From NCBI GenBank assembly GCA_036172455.1, contig JAXKVY010000002.1, positions 372,001 to 436,000 of the forward strand: a stretch of 64,000 bases of DNA, in the 5' to 3' direction. The notes under the pieces were generated by a model, which saw only the letters and a program-made list of their open reading frames with translations, was not told where the DNA came from and did not search any database. The number at the start of each line of letters is the position of its first letter. Position 1 is the stretch's first letter. Source of the DNA: Candidatus Izemoplasma sp. (lineage in GTDB: Bacteria; Bacillota_I; Bacilli_A; Izemoplasmatales; Izemoplasmataceae). The position numbers were made by a program, and so were the translations under genes. Shown here one piece after another: positions 26,619 through 35,408 of the stretch.

Positions 26619-29048
26619 CTATTCTTCAACAACTAATACTTCTATTTTAGCTGTAACATCTTTATGTAGTTTGACATCTACATGATAACTTCCTAAAGAT
26701 TCAATTGGGTCGTCTAATTGAATCTTTCGCTTATCTAAGTCAATATCATGTTGTTTTTTATATTCATCGGCAATTTTCTTGGTATTCACTTTGCCATAAA
26801 GTTTACCTTTTTGACCAAGTTTAACGAATACCTTGACTGGTTTTTTCTCTAGTTGTTTTTTTAACTTCCTCATTTTAGATATCTCTTTTTTCTCATTTTC
26901 TTCTTTTTTCTTTTGTTCCATTTCAAGAGATTGCAGATTTTCTTGTGTTGCTTCAATAGCGATTTTGTTTGTCATAAGGTAATTGGCATACCCATTAGCT
27001 ACCTCAATAACATCGCCTTTTTTACCCTTCCCCCGTAAATCCTTAATTAATATAACTTTCATTGGTTCTTCCTCCTTGACAGCTTGATTTAATACTTGGA
27101 TTAAATCTAATCGAACTTGTTTCATATCTGTTGTTTCTACTTGTGCACCTGCATTATTTAAATGGCCTCCGCCATTAAATTTCTCCATAATTACTTGAAC
27201 ATTAAATCCTTCCAAACTTCGCGCACTAATGCCAACGTAATGCTCATCTAATCGGCCAATGGCAAAGGATGCGACGATGTCTTCAATTTCTAACAAATCA
27301 TCAGCTACTTTAGCCAATAACGTACGATCTGGTTCTAAGTCATCAGGTATCATTACAATGCTAAAACGATGATGGACAACTTCAGCAAGTCCTAGCAATT
27401 GTGACTTCAACTGAATTTCTTGTAATCCTTCACGTAAAATTGTTTTTACTTTGAATGTGTCTGCTCCGTATTTTCTGAGTAATGCACTGGCTTCAAATGT
27501 ACGTGATCCTGTGCGGTACATGAAGTTATTGGTATCAACGATAATACCACTAAGCATAACTGTTGCTTCAAATTTATTTATTTCGATATCTTTATCACTT
27601 AATTCAATCATCTCTGTGATCAGTTCAACACTACTAGATGCATATGGTTCTATATGGGATAATTTTGCTCCACTAATGGCATCACTTAACTTACGGTGAT
27701 GATCAATAATAGCAAAATGTTTAATACGCGTAATAAAACGACCATCGAGTGTTTGACTAAAGGAATGATGATCAAGCAATATGAGTAAATCATCACGTGT
27801 TATATCATCGAGTGCCTCTGATGGCGATACGATATAGTCAAGGATTGTAATATACTCATATTCAATTAACTGTAAAATCTTTTTGACTGTTTTATCAACA
27901 TTGTCTCGGTTAATGACAATATAAGCTTCTTTACCGTAAGCTAATGCGAATTTCAAAGCACCTATTGAGGCACCTAAGGCATCAGTATCTGGTAATTTGT
28001 GTGGTACTATATAGACCTTATCTGTATCTTCAAATAAGTTTTCTAGCCGTTGCATATTGGTTCTTGTTGTAATTTTAGTCCGTTTTTCTGCAGTATTGGT
28101 ATTCCCACCAAAGTACATTAAATCATGATTCTCTAAATTAACAACGATTTGATCGCCACCACGACTGAGTGCTAAATCTAGTGCATCTTGAGCAATGTCT
28201 CCTAGTTTATCATAAGCAATGGAACTACAAGCAATACCCGCAGATAATGTAACTAACAACCCATGTTGGCGTGAGATATCTCCTATTTGAGTTATTATTT
28301 TAAACTCATTTTGAATGAGTTTCATTAAGATATCTCGCTGTAAGACAGCCACTAATTGAGAGTTTGTCAGAGGTGTGATAAAGAAATCATACTCTTCTCC
28401 CCATGCCTCTAATGCTTCCAAATATTTCCCTTGCACAAAGTTCCTATCACTTACATCAAGTTCACTCATGGCATCCTCTAAATTATCTAAGTTCAATTTC
28501 ATTATTGCCGGCATAGAATCATTTAGCTCTCTTCGCCATTTTTCACGATCTGTTACCTCGGTAATGAATAGTGTATTGTCTTCAATATAGACTTGTACTT
28601 CATACTCTTTGCGATATATTTTCGTCACAAATGTGAAGTTTTCATCATGTTTTTCTAACTCTTGGTAGATGTGTTGGTTTAAGACGTCTAATGAGCGATC
28701 TTCTAGGGCATTTTCAAACACTTCACGGGCATTTTTGTTAGACCATTTAATCTCATAATTGTCATCATAAATAACAATCCCGACGGGCATATCTTCAACA
28801 AGACGTTCTTCAACTAGCCGTTTGCGATCAAGTAATGATTTTGTATCGGTTAATTTTGTTTTTAACCATTTTATGCGTAAGGTTTTACGGTGATGCGAAA
28901 ATTGCAACACCATCCACACGACTAAAATAAGTGCTATACTGCTTAGTGATAGCACAAAAAATGGAATATCCCGATATATGATATTAATGATTATAACAAT
29001 TGCGATGAATAGAAATGGATATATCTTTTCAAACCATGCTTTCATCAT
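26619..29048 (-). CDS. gdpP-rplI: GdpP c-di-AMP phosphodiesterase fused in frame to ribosomal protein L9
   Basis: One 809-codon frame contains two normally separate genes. Residues 1-662 are GdpP: two membrane helices (about 8-50), a PAS-like domain, a degenerate GGDEF domain and DHH/DHHA1 phosphodiesterase domains with PDTDALGA, D449-H-H and GGHLNNAGA. GdpP hydrolyses c-di-AMP. Residues 663-809 are complete L9 beginning MKVILIKDLRGKGKKGD. No stop codon lies between them. ATG 27062 has AAGGAGG eight bases upstream inside the GdpP frame, so L9 can also start on its own. Separate gdpP and rplI are adjacent in many Bacillota. A missing stop by sequencing error is possible, although both parts are full length. 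Confidence 0.92.
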   Translation of the reverse strand: MMKAWFEKIYPFLFIAIVIIINIIYRDIPFFVLSLSSIALILVVWMVLQFSHHRKTLRIKWLKTKLTDTKSLLDRKRLVEERLVEDMPVGIVIYDDNYEIKWSNKNAREVFENALEDRSLDVLNQHIYQELEKHDENFTFVTKIYRKEYEVQVYIEDNTLFITEVTDREKWRRELNDSMPAIMKLNLDNLEDAMSELDVSDRNFVQGKYLEALEAWGEEYDFFITPLTNSQLVAVLQRDILMKLIQNEFKIITQIGDISRQHGLLVTLSAGIACSSIAYDKLGDIAQDALDLALSRGGDQIVVNLENHDLMYFGGNTNTAEKRTKITTRTNMQRLENLFEDTDKVYIVPHKLPDTDALGASIGALKFALAYGKEAYIVINRDNVDKTVKKILQLIEYEYITILDYIVSPSEALDDITRDDLLILLDHHSFSQTLDGRFITRIKHFAIIDHHRKLSDAISGAKLSHIEPYASSSVELITEMIELSDKDIEINKFEATVMLSGIIVDTNNFMYRTGSRTFEASALLRKYGADTFKVKTILREGLQEIQLKSQLLGLAEVVHHRFSIVMIPDDLEPDRTLLAKVADDLLEIEDIVASFAIGRLDEHYVGISARSLEGFNVQVIMEKFNGGGHLNNAGAQVETTDMKQVRLDLIQVLNQAVKEEEPMKVILIKDLRGKGKKGDVIEVANGYANYLMTNKIAIEATQENLQSLEMEQKKKEENEKKEISKMRKLKKQLEKKPVKVFVKLGQKGKLYGKVNTKKIADEYKKQHDIDLDKRKIQLDDPIESLGSYHVDVKLHKDVTAKIEVLVVEE
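27060..27077 (-). promoter_or_regulatory. rplI: Internal ribosome-binding site and start for free L9
   Basis: AAGGAGG (27071-27077) lies eight bases before ATG (27060-27062) inside the fused frame. A protein started here would be 147 residues, the usual L9 length. This could supply free L9 to ribosomes apart from the membrane-tethered fusion. Confidence 0.7.
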
Positions 29049-29073
29049 GAATCACCCCAATTTACTTTAGATA

Positions 29074-29101
29074 ATTATAACATATAGAAAGGTATTTTCA
29101 A
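29074..29101 (-). promoter_or_regulatory. gdpP::rplI-dnaB promoter
   Basis: TTGAAA (29096-29101) and TATAAT (29074-29079) are 16 bases apart on the minus strand, just beyond the rpsR terminator. Confidence 0.6.
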
Positions 29102-29131
29102 AACAAATCTATAGTCTTTATAGGTTAAAAA

Positions 29132-29153
29132 AAGACTCATTTGCATGAGTCTT
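29132..29153 (-). terminator. Terminator after rpsR
   Basis: A nine-base-pair stem AAGACTCAT/ATGAGTCTT with loop TTGC is followed by a T-run on the minus strand and overlaps the rpsR stop codon. Confidence 0.85.
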
Positions 29154-29385
29154 AGTCTTTAACGTATGGTAATAATGCCATATGACGTGCGCGCTTAATT
29201 GCAATCGCAAGTCTTCCTTGATATTTCGCTTTAGTACCAGTAACACGTCTTGGTAAAATTTTCCCGCGATCACTGATAAATCTTTTCAGTAATTTTACAT
29301 CTTTAAAATCAATATAATCTATATTATTATCTGTAAAATAACATCTTTTTTTACGTCTTCTACGAAATCCTCCTGGTCTAGCCAT
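29152..29385 (-). CDS. rpsR: 30S ribosomal protein S18
   Basis: This 77-residue basic protein has the S18 core [22 protein letters not shown] and [12 protein letters not shown]. It binds S6 on the platform of the small subunit. It ends the rpsF-ssb-rpsR operon, 22 bases after ssb. Confidence 0.97.
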   Translation of the reverse strand: MARPGGFRRRRKKRCYFTDNNIDYIDFKDVKLLKRFISDRGKILPRRVTGTKAKYQGRLAIAIKRARHMALLPYVKD

Positions 29386-29407
29386 TAGGTCATTCCTCCT
29401 TTGTTAA

Positions 29408-29881
29408 TTAGAATGGTAAATCATCTTCAGCAACATCAATCTCAGGTGTCTGTTGTTGTGGTCTACGTTGCTGGTTAGTTTGATTATTATTTTGTCTACT
29501 TTGGTCTTGACGATAATAACCATCTTGTTGTTGTCCATAATCTTGATTGTTAGAGCTTGCATTTTTCGGCTCTAAAAATTGTACACTATCACATACAACA
29601 TCTGTTGTATAGCGACGAACACCATTGTTGTCATCATACTGTCCGGTTTGAATACGTCCTTCAATTCCAAGTAGACTTCCTTTATTAATGTACTTTGCCA
29701 TGTTTTCTGCTTGATTACGCCAAGCAACACATGAAATAAAGTCTGCTTTACGTTCACCATTAGATTCAGTATATGTACGATTTACAGCAAGTGTAAAACG
29801 AACATAAGGAATATTACTATTGGTATAACGCATTTCTGGATCTTTTGTAATTCTACCGACTAAAATTGTTTTGTTAATCAT
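29408..29881 (-). CDS. ssb: Single-stranded DNA-binding protein
   Basis: The 157-residue protein has an OB fold at about residues 1-105 (MINKTILVGRITKDPEMRYT). A Gln/Asn-rich linker follows, and the acidic tail PEIDVAEDDLPF is the docking site for partner proteins. It sits between rpsF and rpsR as in many Bacillota. Confidence 0.97.
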   Translation of the reverse strand: MINKTILVGRITKDPEMRYTNSNIPYVRFTLAVNRTYTESNGERKADFISCVAWRNQAENMAKYINKGSLLGIEGRIQTGQYDDNNGVRRYTTDVVCDSVQFLEPKNASSNNQDYGQQQDGYYRQDQSRQNNNQTNQQRRPQQQTPEIDVAEDDLPF

Positions 29882-29896
29882 AATGACACCCCTATT

Positions 29897-30184
29897 TTAT
29901 AGTTCGTCTTTGATAATGATATGACGAATCACGTCTTCTTTGAGTCGAATTACACGCTCAAATTCACGTCTTGCTTCATCCGTTGCTTGCACTTCAAGAA
30001 CAACATAGTATCCTTTTTTGTGATCTTCAATTTCATAAGCAAGTTCTCTCATTCCCCACTCATCAACATTAGTGACAGCAGATCCATTGCTTTCAAAGAT
30101 GGCACTTAATTCTTCAATTAATGCTTTGCGATCATCTTCTAATACAGTTGGACGAATGATATACATAATTTCGTACTTTCTCAT
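29897..30184 (-). CDS. rpsF: 30S ribosomal protein S6
   Basis: This 95-residue protein has the typical start MRKYEIMYIIRP and the strand WGMRELAYEIEDHKKGYY. The ATG at 30184 follows AAAGGAGG. It opens the operon and has a strong promoter and a short structured leader upstream. Confidence 0.97.
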   Translation of the reverse strand: MRKYEIMYIIRPTVLEDDRKALIEELSAIFESNGSAVTNVDEWGMRELAYEIEDHKKGYYVVLEVQATDEARREFERVIRLKEDVIRHIIIKDEL

Positions 30185-30281
30185 TTTTTAACCTCCTTTT
30201 GGTCTAGTGGCTACTTACGTAGCAAGGATGAGTTTTTCACTCACGTTTTGTAATTATACCACAGAAAAATTGGTAATTCAA
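30185..30281 (-). promoter_or_regulatory. rpsF promoter and 5' leader
   Basis: TTGAAT (30276-30281) and a perfect TATAAT (30253-30258) are 17 bases apart, with TGG before the -10 box. The leader of about 60 bases holds TGAGT/ACTCA (30229-30243) and GCTAC/GTAGC with a GNRA-type loop (30210-30223). In many bacteria the S6:S18 complex binds its own leader; I could not identify that motif's CCG loop here, so autoregulation is only a possibility. Confidence 0.65.
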
Positions 30282-30323
30282 CTAATTTCACTGCATAAAT
30301 ATTATGGCACAAAAGAGCGTTGA

Positions 30324-31061
30324 TTACAAGTTAATTTCATTCCCAGAAATATAACTTAAAATATCTTCTTGCATCCGTCTAGGCACATTATGTCTACAGT
30401 CATATAAGAAAAACTGATCAATCATATCTTGGTGATGTTTAATAAACTTGAGTGATGGTCTTGGTGGTACTTCATCATCATTTTCACTGACAAATATCGC
30501 TAATTCATTATATTGCCATTCATTCCTTTTTAAAATAGGATCTATCGACTTAATATAATCAAGCTTATCTTGTGTAAAAAACTTTTCTGTATCTATTCCA
30601 GCAGATGATATCGCATAATATGCTTGTTTATGAAAATCAGGTGTTGAGATAATCGGTAGTAAACGGTTAATTTTATCTGTCTTTGTCGCAAGTAAGTAAG
30701 CAACCATACCACCTAAAGAAATACCTAAAATGTCAAATGTTTCATAGTGTTTAAACGCTGTATTGAATAATTTTAAAATATCGTCGGCTGTATGTTCGAT
30801 TACATGAAATGCTTCTTTTAAGCGAAAGTACCCTGACTGACTAATAAATGGTTCTTCTAATCTATCACCATGTTTATACGCATCAATACTCACAACATGA
30901 TATCCTAAACGGGCAACATTCATGGCTAAGTATTCAGTGCCTCTAACTTTATTGGATTCATAACCATGTTGTATAAAGGTTAAGCCTTTTGGTTTTTTTT
31001 CTGGCAGATATTCAATTAATGGAATCCCTTGTATAACATGTTCTGTTACTGTAATTGTCAT
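30324..31061 (-). CDS. Alpha/beta hydrolase (YitV-like esterase)
   Basis: The 245-residue protein has an alpha/beta hydrolase fold with FIQHGYESN near residue 28 and the nucleophile elbow GISLGG near residue 116. A late Asp (SENDDEVPP) and His (YDCRHNVPRR) can complete the triad. The YitV-like assignment rests on general resemblance. It overlaps cinA by four bases (ATGA), so the two are coupled. Confidence 0.8.
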   Translation of the reverse strand: MTITVTEHVIQGIPLIEYLPEKKPKGLTFIQHGYESNKVRGTEYLAMNVARLGYHVVSIDAYKHGDRLEEPFISQSGYFRLKEAFHVIEHTADDILKLFNTAFKHYETFDILGISLGGMVAYLLATKTDKINRLLPIISTPDFHKQAYYAISSAGIDTEKFFTQDKLDYIKSIDPILKRNEWQYNELAIFVSENDDEVPPRPSLKFIKHHQDMIDQFFLYDCRHNVPRRMQEDILSYISGNEINL

Positions 31062-32263
31062 TCTATCATCGCCTTCCTGATCATGTTAAGTGCATACTGT
31101 GATGCACGATGTCGAATCATTTGTCTATCACCATTAAATATATTTCTTTTCACAGTTATTTTCCCATCCTTATATAAGCCAAAATAGACAAGACCTACAG
31201 GTTTTTCATCTGTGCCACCACTTGGCCCGGCGATACCTGTTACAGCTAAAGCAATATCACTTTGTGTTGCGTTAGCTAGACCTTCAACCATTGCTTTAGC
31301 GCATGCTTCACTAACAGCCCCATCATTCAATAATATCTCATGATCGACGTTAAGGTATCGTTCTTTAGCCGTATTAGAATAGGTCACAAGACTTTCAGAA
31401 AATACTTTAGAGGCACCGCTAACATTCACAATACGACTAGCAATCATACCTCCAGTACAACTTTCTGCAAGACTTAATTGCCTATTTTGTTGTATTAATT
31501 CACGCACAACAACACTTTCTAAAGTATCATCGAGTTCTCCATATATGTATTGTGAGAATTGTTTTTTAAATCGCTTAACAACGTCTTCTAACGCTTCTTT
31601 GTTATAAGAATATAGAATATATTTAATTTCACCAACACTAGCATAAGGATTCACACGAACATCTGGATGCATGTCATAGTATGCTTGCATTTGTTCTTCT
31701 AATGTTGACTCTCCAACACCGACGAGTTTAAATCCTTGGCTGTAATAATTAATGTGTAGTTCCTTTTTCAACAGAGATACAACTTTATCAAGCATTGGTT
31801 TCATTTCATGCGGTGGTCCTGGGAATAATACAATCCGTTGATCATGTTTTTTAAAATATACTCCCGGAGCTGTACCCAGTGTATTATCTAAGACTATTCC
31901 CTCTTTGGGTGTTCTTGCTTGTTTTTTATTCGCATCTGTCATCGTTCTACCCATCCGTGCGAAGTAAGCTTTAATCTCAGATAAGATACGTTCATCTATC
32001 ACTGTTTCTATATCAAAATAATCAAAAACAACTTCTTTTGTAATATCATCAATGGTCGGTCCTAATCCACCAGTAAAAATAATCAACTCGGCGTCAATGC
32101 TTTCTAAGATGTCATGATATTCATCTTTATTATCGTCTATCACAAATGAACGATTAATCTCAATACCAATTGTTAATAATGCTTTTGCAATAGTTGCTAA
32201 ATTTGAATTAATAGATCGTCCTGTTAATAACTCTTTACCGACTGTAATGACTGCTGTTTTCAT
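31058..32263 (-). CDS. cinA: CinA: nicotinamide-nucleotide amidase / MoCF-domain protein
   Basis: The N-terminal MoCF-like domain (about 1-170) has FTGGLGPTIDDITK and LFPGPPHEM. The C-terminal amidase domain (about 250-400) has LAESCTGGMIASRIV and GIAGPSGGTDEKPVG, typical of PncC-type NMN deamidases that recycle NAD breakdown products. Length of 401 residues is normal for the two-domain form. The ATG follows CAGGTGA. Its promoter carries a perfect inverted repeat in the spacer. Confidence 0.93.
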   Translation of the reverse strand: MKTAVITVGKELLTGRSINSNLATIAKALLTIGIEINRSFVIDDNKDEYHDILESIDAELIIFTGGLGPTIDDITKEVVFDYFDIETVIDERILSEIKAYFARMGRTMTDANKKQARTPKEGIVLDNTLGTAPGVYFKKHDQRIVLFPGPPHEMKPMLDKVVSLLKKELHINYYSQGFKLVGVGESTLEEQMQAYYDMHPDVRVNPYASVGEIKYILYSYNKEALEDVVKRFKKQFSQYIYGELDDTLESVVVRELIQQNRQLSLAESCTGGMIASRIVNVSGASKVFSESLVTYSNTAKERYLNVDHEILLNDGAVSEACAKAMVEGLANATQSDIALAVTGIAGPSGGTDEKPVGLVYFGLYKDGKITVKRNIFNGDRQMIRHRASQYALNMIRKAMIE

Positions 32264-32279
32264 ATAATCACCTGATTAT

Positions 32280-32308
32280 ATTATACAACAGTTTCACTGT
32301 TTTTGCAG
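32280..32308 (-). promoter_or_regulatory. cinA promoter with an inverted repeat in the spacer
   Basis: TATAAT (32280-32285) and CTGCAA (32303-32308) are 17 bases apart on the minus strand. The perfect inverted repeat AACAGT-n3-ACTGTT (32287-32301) fills the spacer. A repressor bound there would block RNA polymerase. The sequence does not match the Gram-positive LexA box CGAAC-n4-GTTCG. Confidence 0.45.
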
Positions 32309-32336
32309 GTGATTCGTTCAAAAAGTAAAAGAAAAA

Positions 32337-32354
32337 GCTACTCGTAAAAGTAGC
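32337..32354 (-). terminator. Terminator after the phzF-like gene
   Basis: A short stem GCTAC/GTAGC with an eight-base loop, extended by flanking pairs, precedes a T-rich tract on the minus strand. Confidence 0.65.
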
Positions 32355-32359
32355 CTTCT

Positions 32360-33199
32360 TTATCGTAATTCCTCTTTCAATTTAATGGCCTTTCCACCAA
32401 CCCATACTGTTTTTATATCTTGGCGATGGTCAATCTCTAATTTCACTTTAATCTCACTAGGTAAATTCATACTAAATCCTTGGTATAAGCTATATTCAGT
32501 TTTCTTATCATCTCTATATCGATATAGATAACAAGCCAACGCTCCATTTGATGTCCCAGTAGCACTCTCTTCATTAATCCCAACACCTGGTGCAAAATTA
32601 CGGCCATATAGTTGGCCATTCTCATCAAAACTGAACAAATGGAGACCAATGACACGATATTGATTAGCAACTTGTGTCATTTTCTTAAACTTGGGTGTAA
32701 GTTGATTCATTGTCTTAACATCTTTTATAGGGACAAATATCTCTCGTAACCCTGTTGATACAATTTGTATTTTATTTTTGTCTTTGATAAAGTCTTTTTC
32801 CTCAAAGCAATGTCTGATAACACGATTACTTACTGTTTCACCAAACAAAGGGTTCTTCTGTTGCATGTACACTTCATCTTCATGTACATCCAGTTTTAAA
32901 ATTCCAACTTCTGTTTGTTGAGTATACATGCCGGGTGCGATAACCCCTTTATCTCTTAACATATTAAAGGTTGCAATCGTGGCATGTCCACATAAATCAA
33001 CTTGTTCAGTTGGCGTGAAAAACCATACTTTAAAGTCTGCCAATCGACTGTTTAAAACAAATGCTGTTTCACTATAATTTAATTCTTTCGCGATGGCTTG
33101 CATCTCAGCTTTACTTAAATCGTCTGCGGGATACACAACCCCTGCTTTGTTCCCACCGTCTTTAGTTTTAGGAAAAGCTGTTGCGTGAAATATTGTCAT
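32360..33199 (-). CDS. PhzF-family isomerase/epimerase
   Basis: The 279-residue protein has the duplicated PhzF fold. NSRLADFKVWFFTP followed by EQVDLCGHATIATF near residue 70 and ESATGTSNGALACYL near residue 220 are family blocks. The conserved catalytic Glu is present in LNYSETAFV (near residue 45). Members are cofactor-independent isomerases of varied substrates, so the function is unknown. The ATG follows AGGTGATGAACC. Confidence 0.85.
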   Translation of the reverse strand: MTIFHATAFPKTKDGGNKAGVVYPADDLSKAEMQAIAKELNYSETAFVLNSRLADFKVWFFTPTEQVDLCGHATIATFNMLRDKGVIAPGMYTQQTEVGILKLDVHEDEVYMQQKNPLFGETVSNRVIRHCFEEKDFIKDKNKIQIVSTGLREIFVPIKDVKTMNQLTPKFKKMTQVANQYRVIGLHLFSFDENGQLYGRNFAPGVGINEESATGTSNGALACYLYRYRDDKKTEYSLYQGFSMNLPSEIKVKLEIDHRQDIKTVWVGGKAIKLKEELR

Positions 33200-33244
33200 G
33201 GTTCATCACCTCATATGATAGTCTATTCCCATTATAGCATAAAA

Positions 33245-33264
33245 AAAGACACTTTCGTGTCTTT
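33245..33264 (-). terminator. Terminator after ychF
   Basis: An eight-base-pair stem AAAGACAC/GTGTCTTT with loop TTTC is followed by seven T residues on the minus strand. Confidence 0.88.
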
Positions 33265-33266
33265 TA

Positions 33267-34370
33267 TTATAGATTAAAACGATAGTGCATAATATCGCCA
33301 TCTTTTACAATATATTCTTTTCCTTCTAAGCGGAAAGCACCAGCTTCTTTAGCGCCTTGTTCACCATTATATTTAACATAAGCATCAAACGGTATCGTTT
33401 CGGCTCGGATAAACCCCTTTGCAAAATCAGTATGAATAACACCAGCACATTCAGGTGCTTTCATGCCTTTTTTAAAGGTCCATGCTCTAACTTCTTTTGG
33501 TCCCGCTGTGAAAAATGTTGCTAGACCAAGTAAGTCATAACTGTGTCTAATCAATTTATCAAGTCCTGATTCCTCTAATCCCAAGTCTTCTAAAAACATC
33601 GCTTTTTCTTCTTCATCCAACTCAGATAATTCTGCCTCAATCTTGGCACTAATAACAACAACATCACTTTTTTCATTTTTTGCAAATGTCTCAATTTGTT
33701 TGACATAATCGTTATCTTCATAATCTAATACATCATCTTCATGAATGTTAGCCACATACACAATTGGTTTAGCTGTTAAGAAATTAAAATGTTTGATCAT
33801 TTTTTGTTGTTCTTTTGTAAACGACATTGAACGAATCGGTCTATCTTCTAATAAAACAGTTTGAATCTCTTTTAAGATATTATACTCTAGAACACTTTCA
33901 TCATCAACTTTTAGTTGTGCTTTCTTTTCAACCTTAGGGATGCGTTTTTCAACAACTTCTAGATCAGCAAAGATTAACTCTAAATTAATTGTTTCAATAT
34001 CACGAATAGGATTAATACTGCCATCAACATGAGTAATATTCGGATCATCAAATGCTCGTACAACCTGTACAATTGCGTCTACTTCACGGATATGACTTAA
34101 GAATTGATTACCAAGTCCTTCTCCTTTTGAAGCGCCTTTTACAATACCAGCAATGTCGGTAAATTCAAAAATGGTTGGAATTGTTTTTTTAGGTTGCACC
34201 ATGTCACTGAGTATTTGTAGACGTTTATCGGGTACTTCTACAACTCCGACATTCGGATCAATTGTCGCAAACGGATAATTGGCACTTAAAACTTCTGATT
34301 TTGTTATGGCGTTAAATAACGTTGACTTTCCGACATTCGGAAGTCCAACGATACCTGCTGTTAAACCCAT
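33267..34370 (-). CDS. ychF: Obg-family ATPase YchF (OLA1)
   Basis: YchF is a ribosome-associated P-loop protein that prefers ATP. It starts [21 protein letters not shown], with G3 DIAG and a C-terminal TGS domain ending in [13 protein letters not shown] choose ATG 34370, giving the usual 367 residues; the frame runs 29 codons further upstream but that extension is not family-like. It has its own terminator. Confidence 0.96.
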   Translation of the reverse strand: MGLTAGIVGLPNVGKSTLFNAITKSEVLSANYPFATIDPNVGVVEVPDKRLQILSDMVQPKKTIPTIFEFTDIAGIVKGASKGEGLGNQFLSHIREVDAIVQVVRAFDDPNITHVDGSINPIRDIETINLELIFADLEVVEKRIPKVEKKAQLKVDDESVLEYNILKEIQTVLLEDRPIRSMSFTKEQQKMIKHFNFLTAKPIVYVANIHEDDVLDYEDNDYVKQIETFAKNEKSDVVVISAKIEAELSELDEEEKAMFLEDLGLEESGLDKLIRHSYDLLGLATFFTAGPKEVRAWTFKKGMKAPECAGVIHTDFAKGFIRAETIPFDAYVKYNGEQGAKEAGAFRLEGKEYIVKDGDIMHYRFNL

Positions 34371-34457
34371 AGGTATCACTCCTTTTAAACCTTTTCTATT
34401 GTACTTGAAAAAAAGCCTTTTTACAAGTAAAAAGATGTTGATTTCATTTAAAGACAA

Positions 34458-34476
34458 AAGGACACCAGAGTGTCCT
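34458..34476 (-). terminator. Terminator after psuG
   Basis: AGGACAC/GTGTCCT forms a strong stem with a four-base loop. The downstream tract TTTTGTCTTT on the minus strand is T-rich. Confidence 0.78.
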
Positions 34477-34484
34477 TATAGTTG

Positions 34485-35408
34485 TTATCTTTTGTGATAT
34501 GCAATGGCTAACTTTGCACCAACTCTTGCATTGTTATAGACGAGTGCCAGATTGGCTTGAAGACTTTTGCCATCAGTCGCTTTAACAATGTAATCAAGCA
34601 AGAATGGCGTTACATCTTTTCCTTCAATATGTTGCTCTTTACTAGCGGTTAATGCTTCTTCTATAACCCGGTTCATGTAGGTATGATCTAAAGAATCAGA
34701 TTGTTGAATCGGGTTAGCAACTAAGACGCCACCTGATAAATTTAACTGCTCTTTAGTGTGTACCATGTTTGCTATTTCACTTACTGTATCAGCCTTTAAA
34801 CGTAAGTTGATATCAGATTCTCTCGTGTAAAAGGCGGGTAGTATGTCTGTTTGATAGCCCACAACTGGGACCCCTTTTGTTTCAAGATACTCCATCGTTC
34901 TAGGTAAATCTAAAATAGCTTTTGCGCCTGCACATATGACTGTAACATTTGTTTTTGATAACTCTTCTAAGTCCGCTGAGACATCCATTGTTTCTTCATA
35001 TCCACGATGGACCCCACCAATACCTCCTGTGACAAAGAATTTAATTCCAGCTTTTTCAGCACACATCATAGTTGACGCAACTGTTGTTGCACCGAGTCCT
35101 TTTTTGGTAATAACTGTTGCGAAGTCACGTCTGGACACTTTTGTAACGTGTTCAGCTTTTGCTAATGTTTCTAAATCATCTTCAGTTAATCCTATCTTAA
35201 TTTTTCCATTCATGATTGCAATGGTAGCTGGAATAGCACCTTCTTCTCTAATGATTGATTCGACTTTCTTAGCCATCTTTACATTATCTGGATAAGGCAT
35301 TCCATGAGAAATGATTGTGGATTCTAATGCGACAACAGGTTGGTTATTGTCGATAGCTTTTTTTACCTCTGGTAAGATATCTAAATACGTTTCTTTATTG
35401 TGTGTCAT
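34485..35408 (-). CDS. psuG: Pseudouridine-5'-phosphate glycosidase
   Basis: PsuG splits pseudouridine 5'-phosphate into uracil and ribose 5-phosphate. Family blocks are ALESTIISHGMPYP near residue 27 and FVTGGIGGVHRG near residue 125, with Lys and Asp residues of the active site in place. I choose ATG 35408, which has AAGGAG ten bases upstream; the longer frame lies inside psuK. It overlaps psuK by 14 bases, so kinase and glycosidase are made together. Confidence 0.95.
   Translation of the reverse strand: MTHNKETYLDILPEVKKAIDNNQPVVALESTIISHGMPYPDNVKMAKKVESIIREEGAIPATIAIMNGKIKIGLTEDDLETLAKAEHVTKVSRRDFATVITKKGLGATTVASTMMCAEKAGIKFFVTGGIGGVHRGYEETMDVSADLEELSKTNVTVICAGAKAILDLPRTMEYLETKGVPVVGYQTDILPAFYTRESDINLRLKADTVSEIANMVHTKEQLNLSGGVLVANPIQQSDSLDHTYMNRVIEEALTASKEQHIEGKDVTPFLLDYIVKATDGKSLQANLALVYNNARVGAKLAIAYHKR

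Noticed and set aside
30185-30250. Canonical S6:S18 autoregulatory leader
   Set aside because: Two small hairpins exist, but I could not find the characteristic CCG internal loop, so only a leader is annotated.
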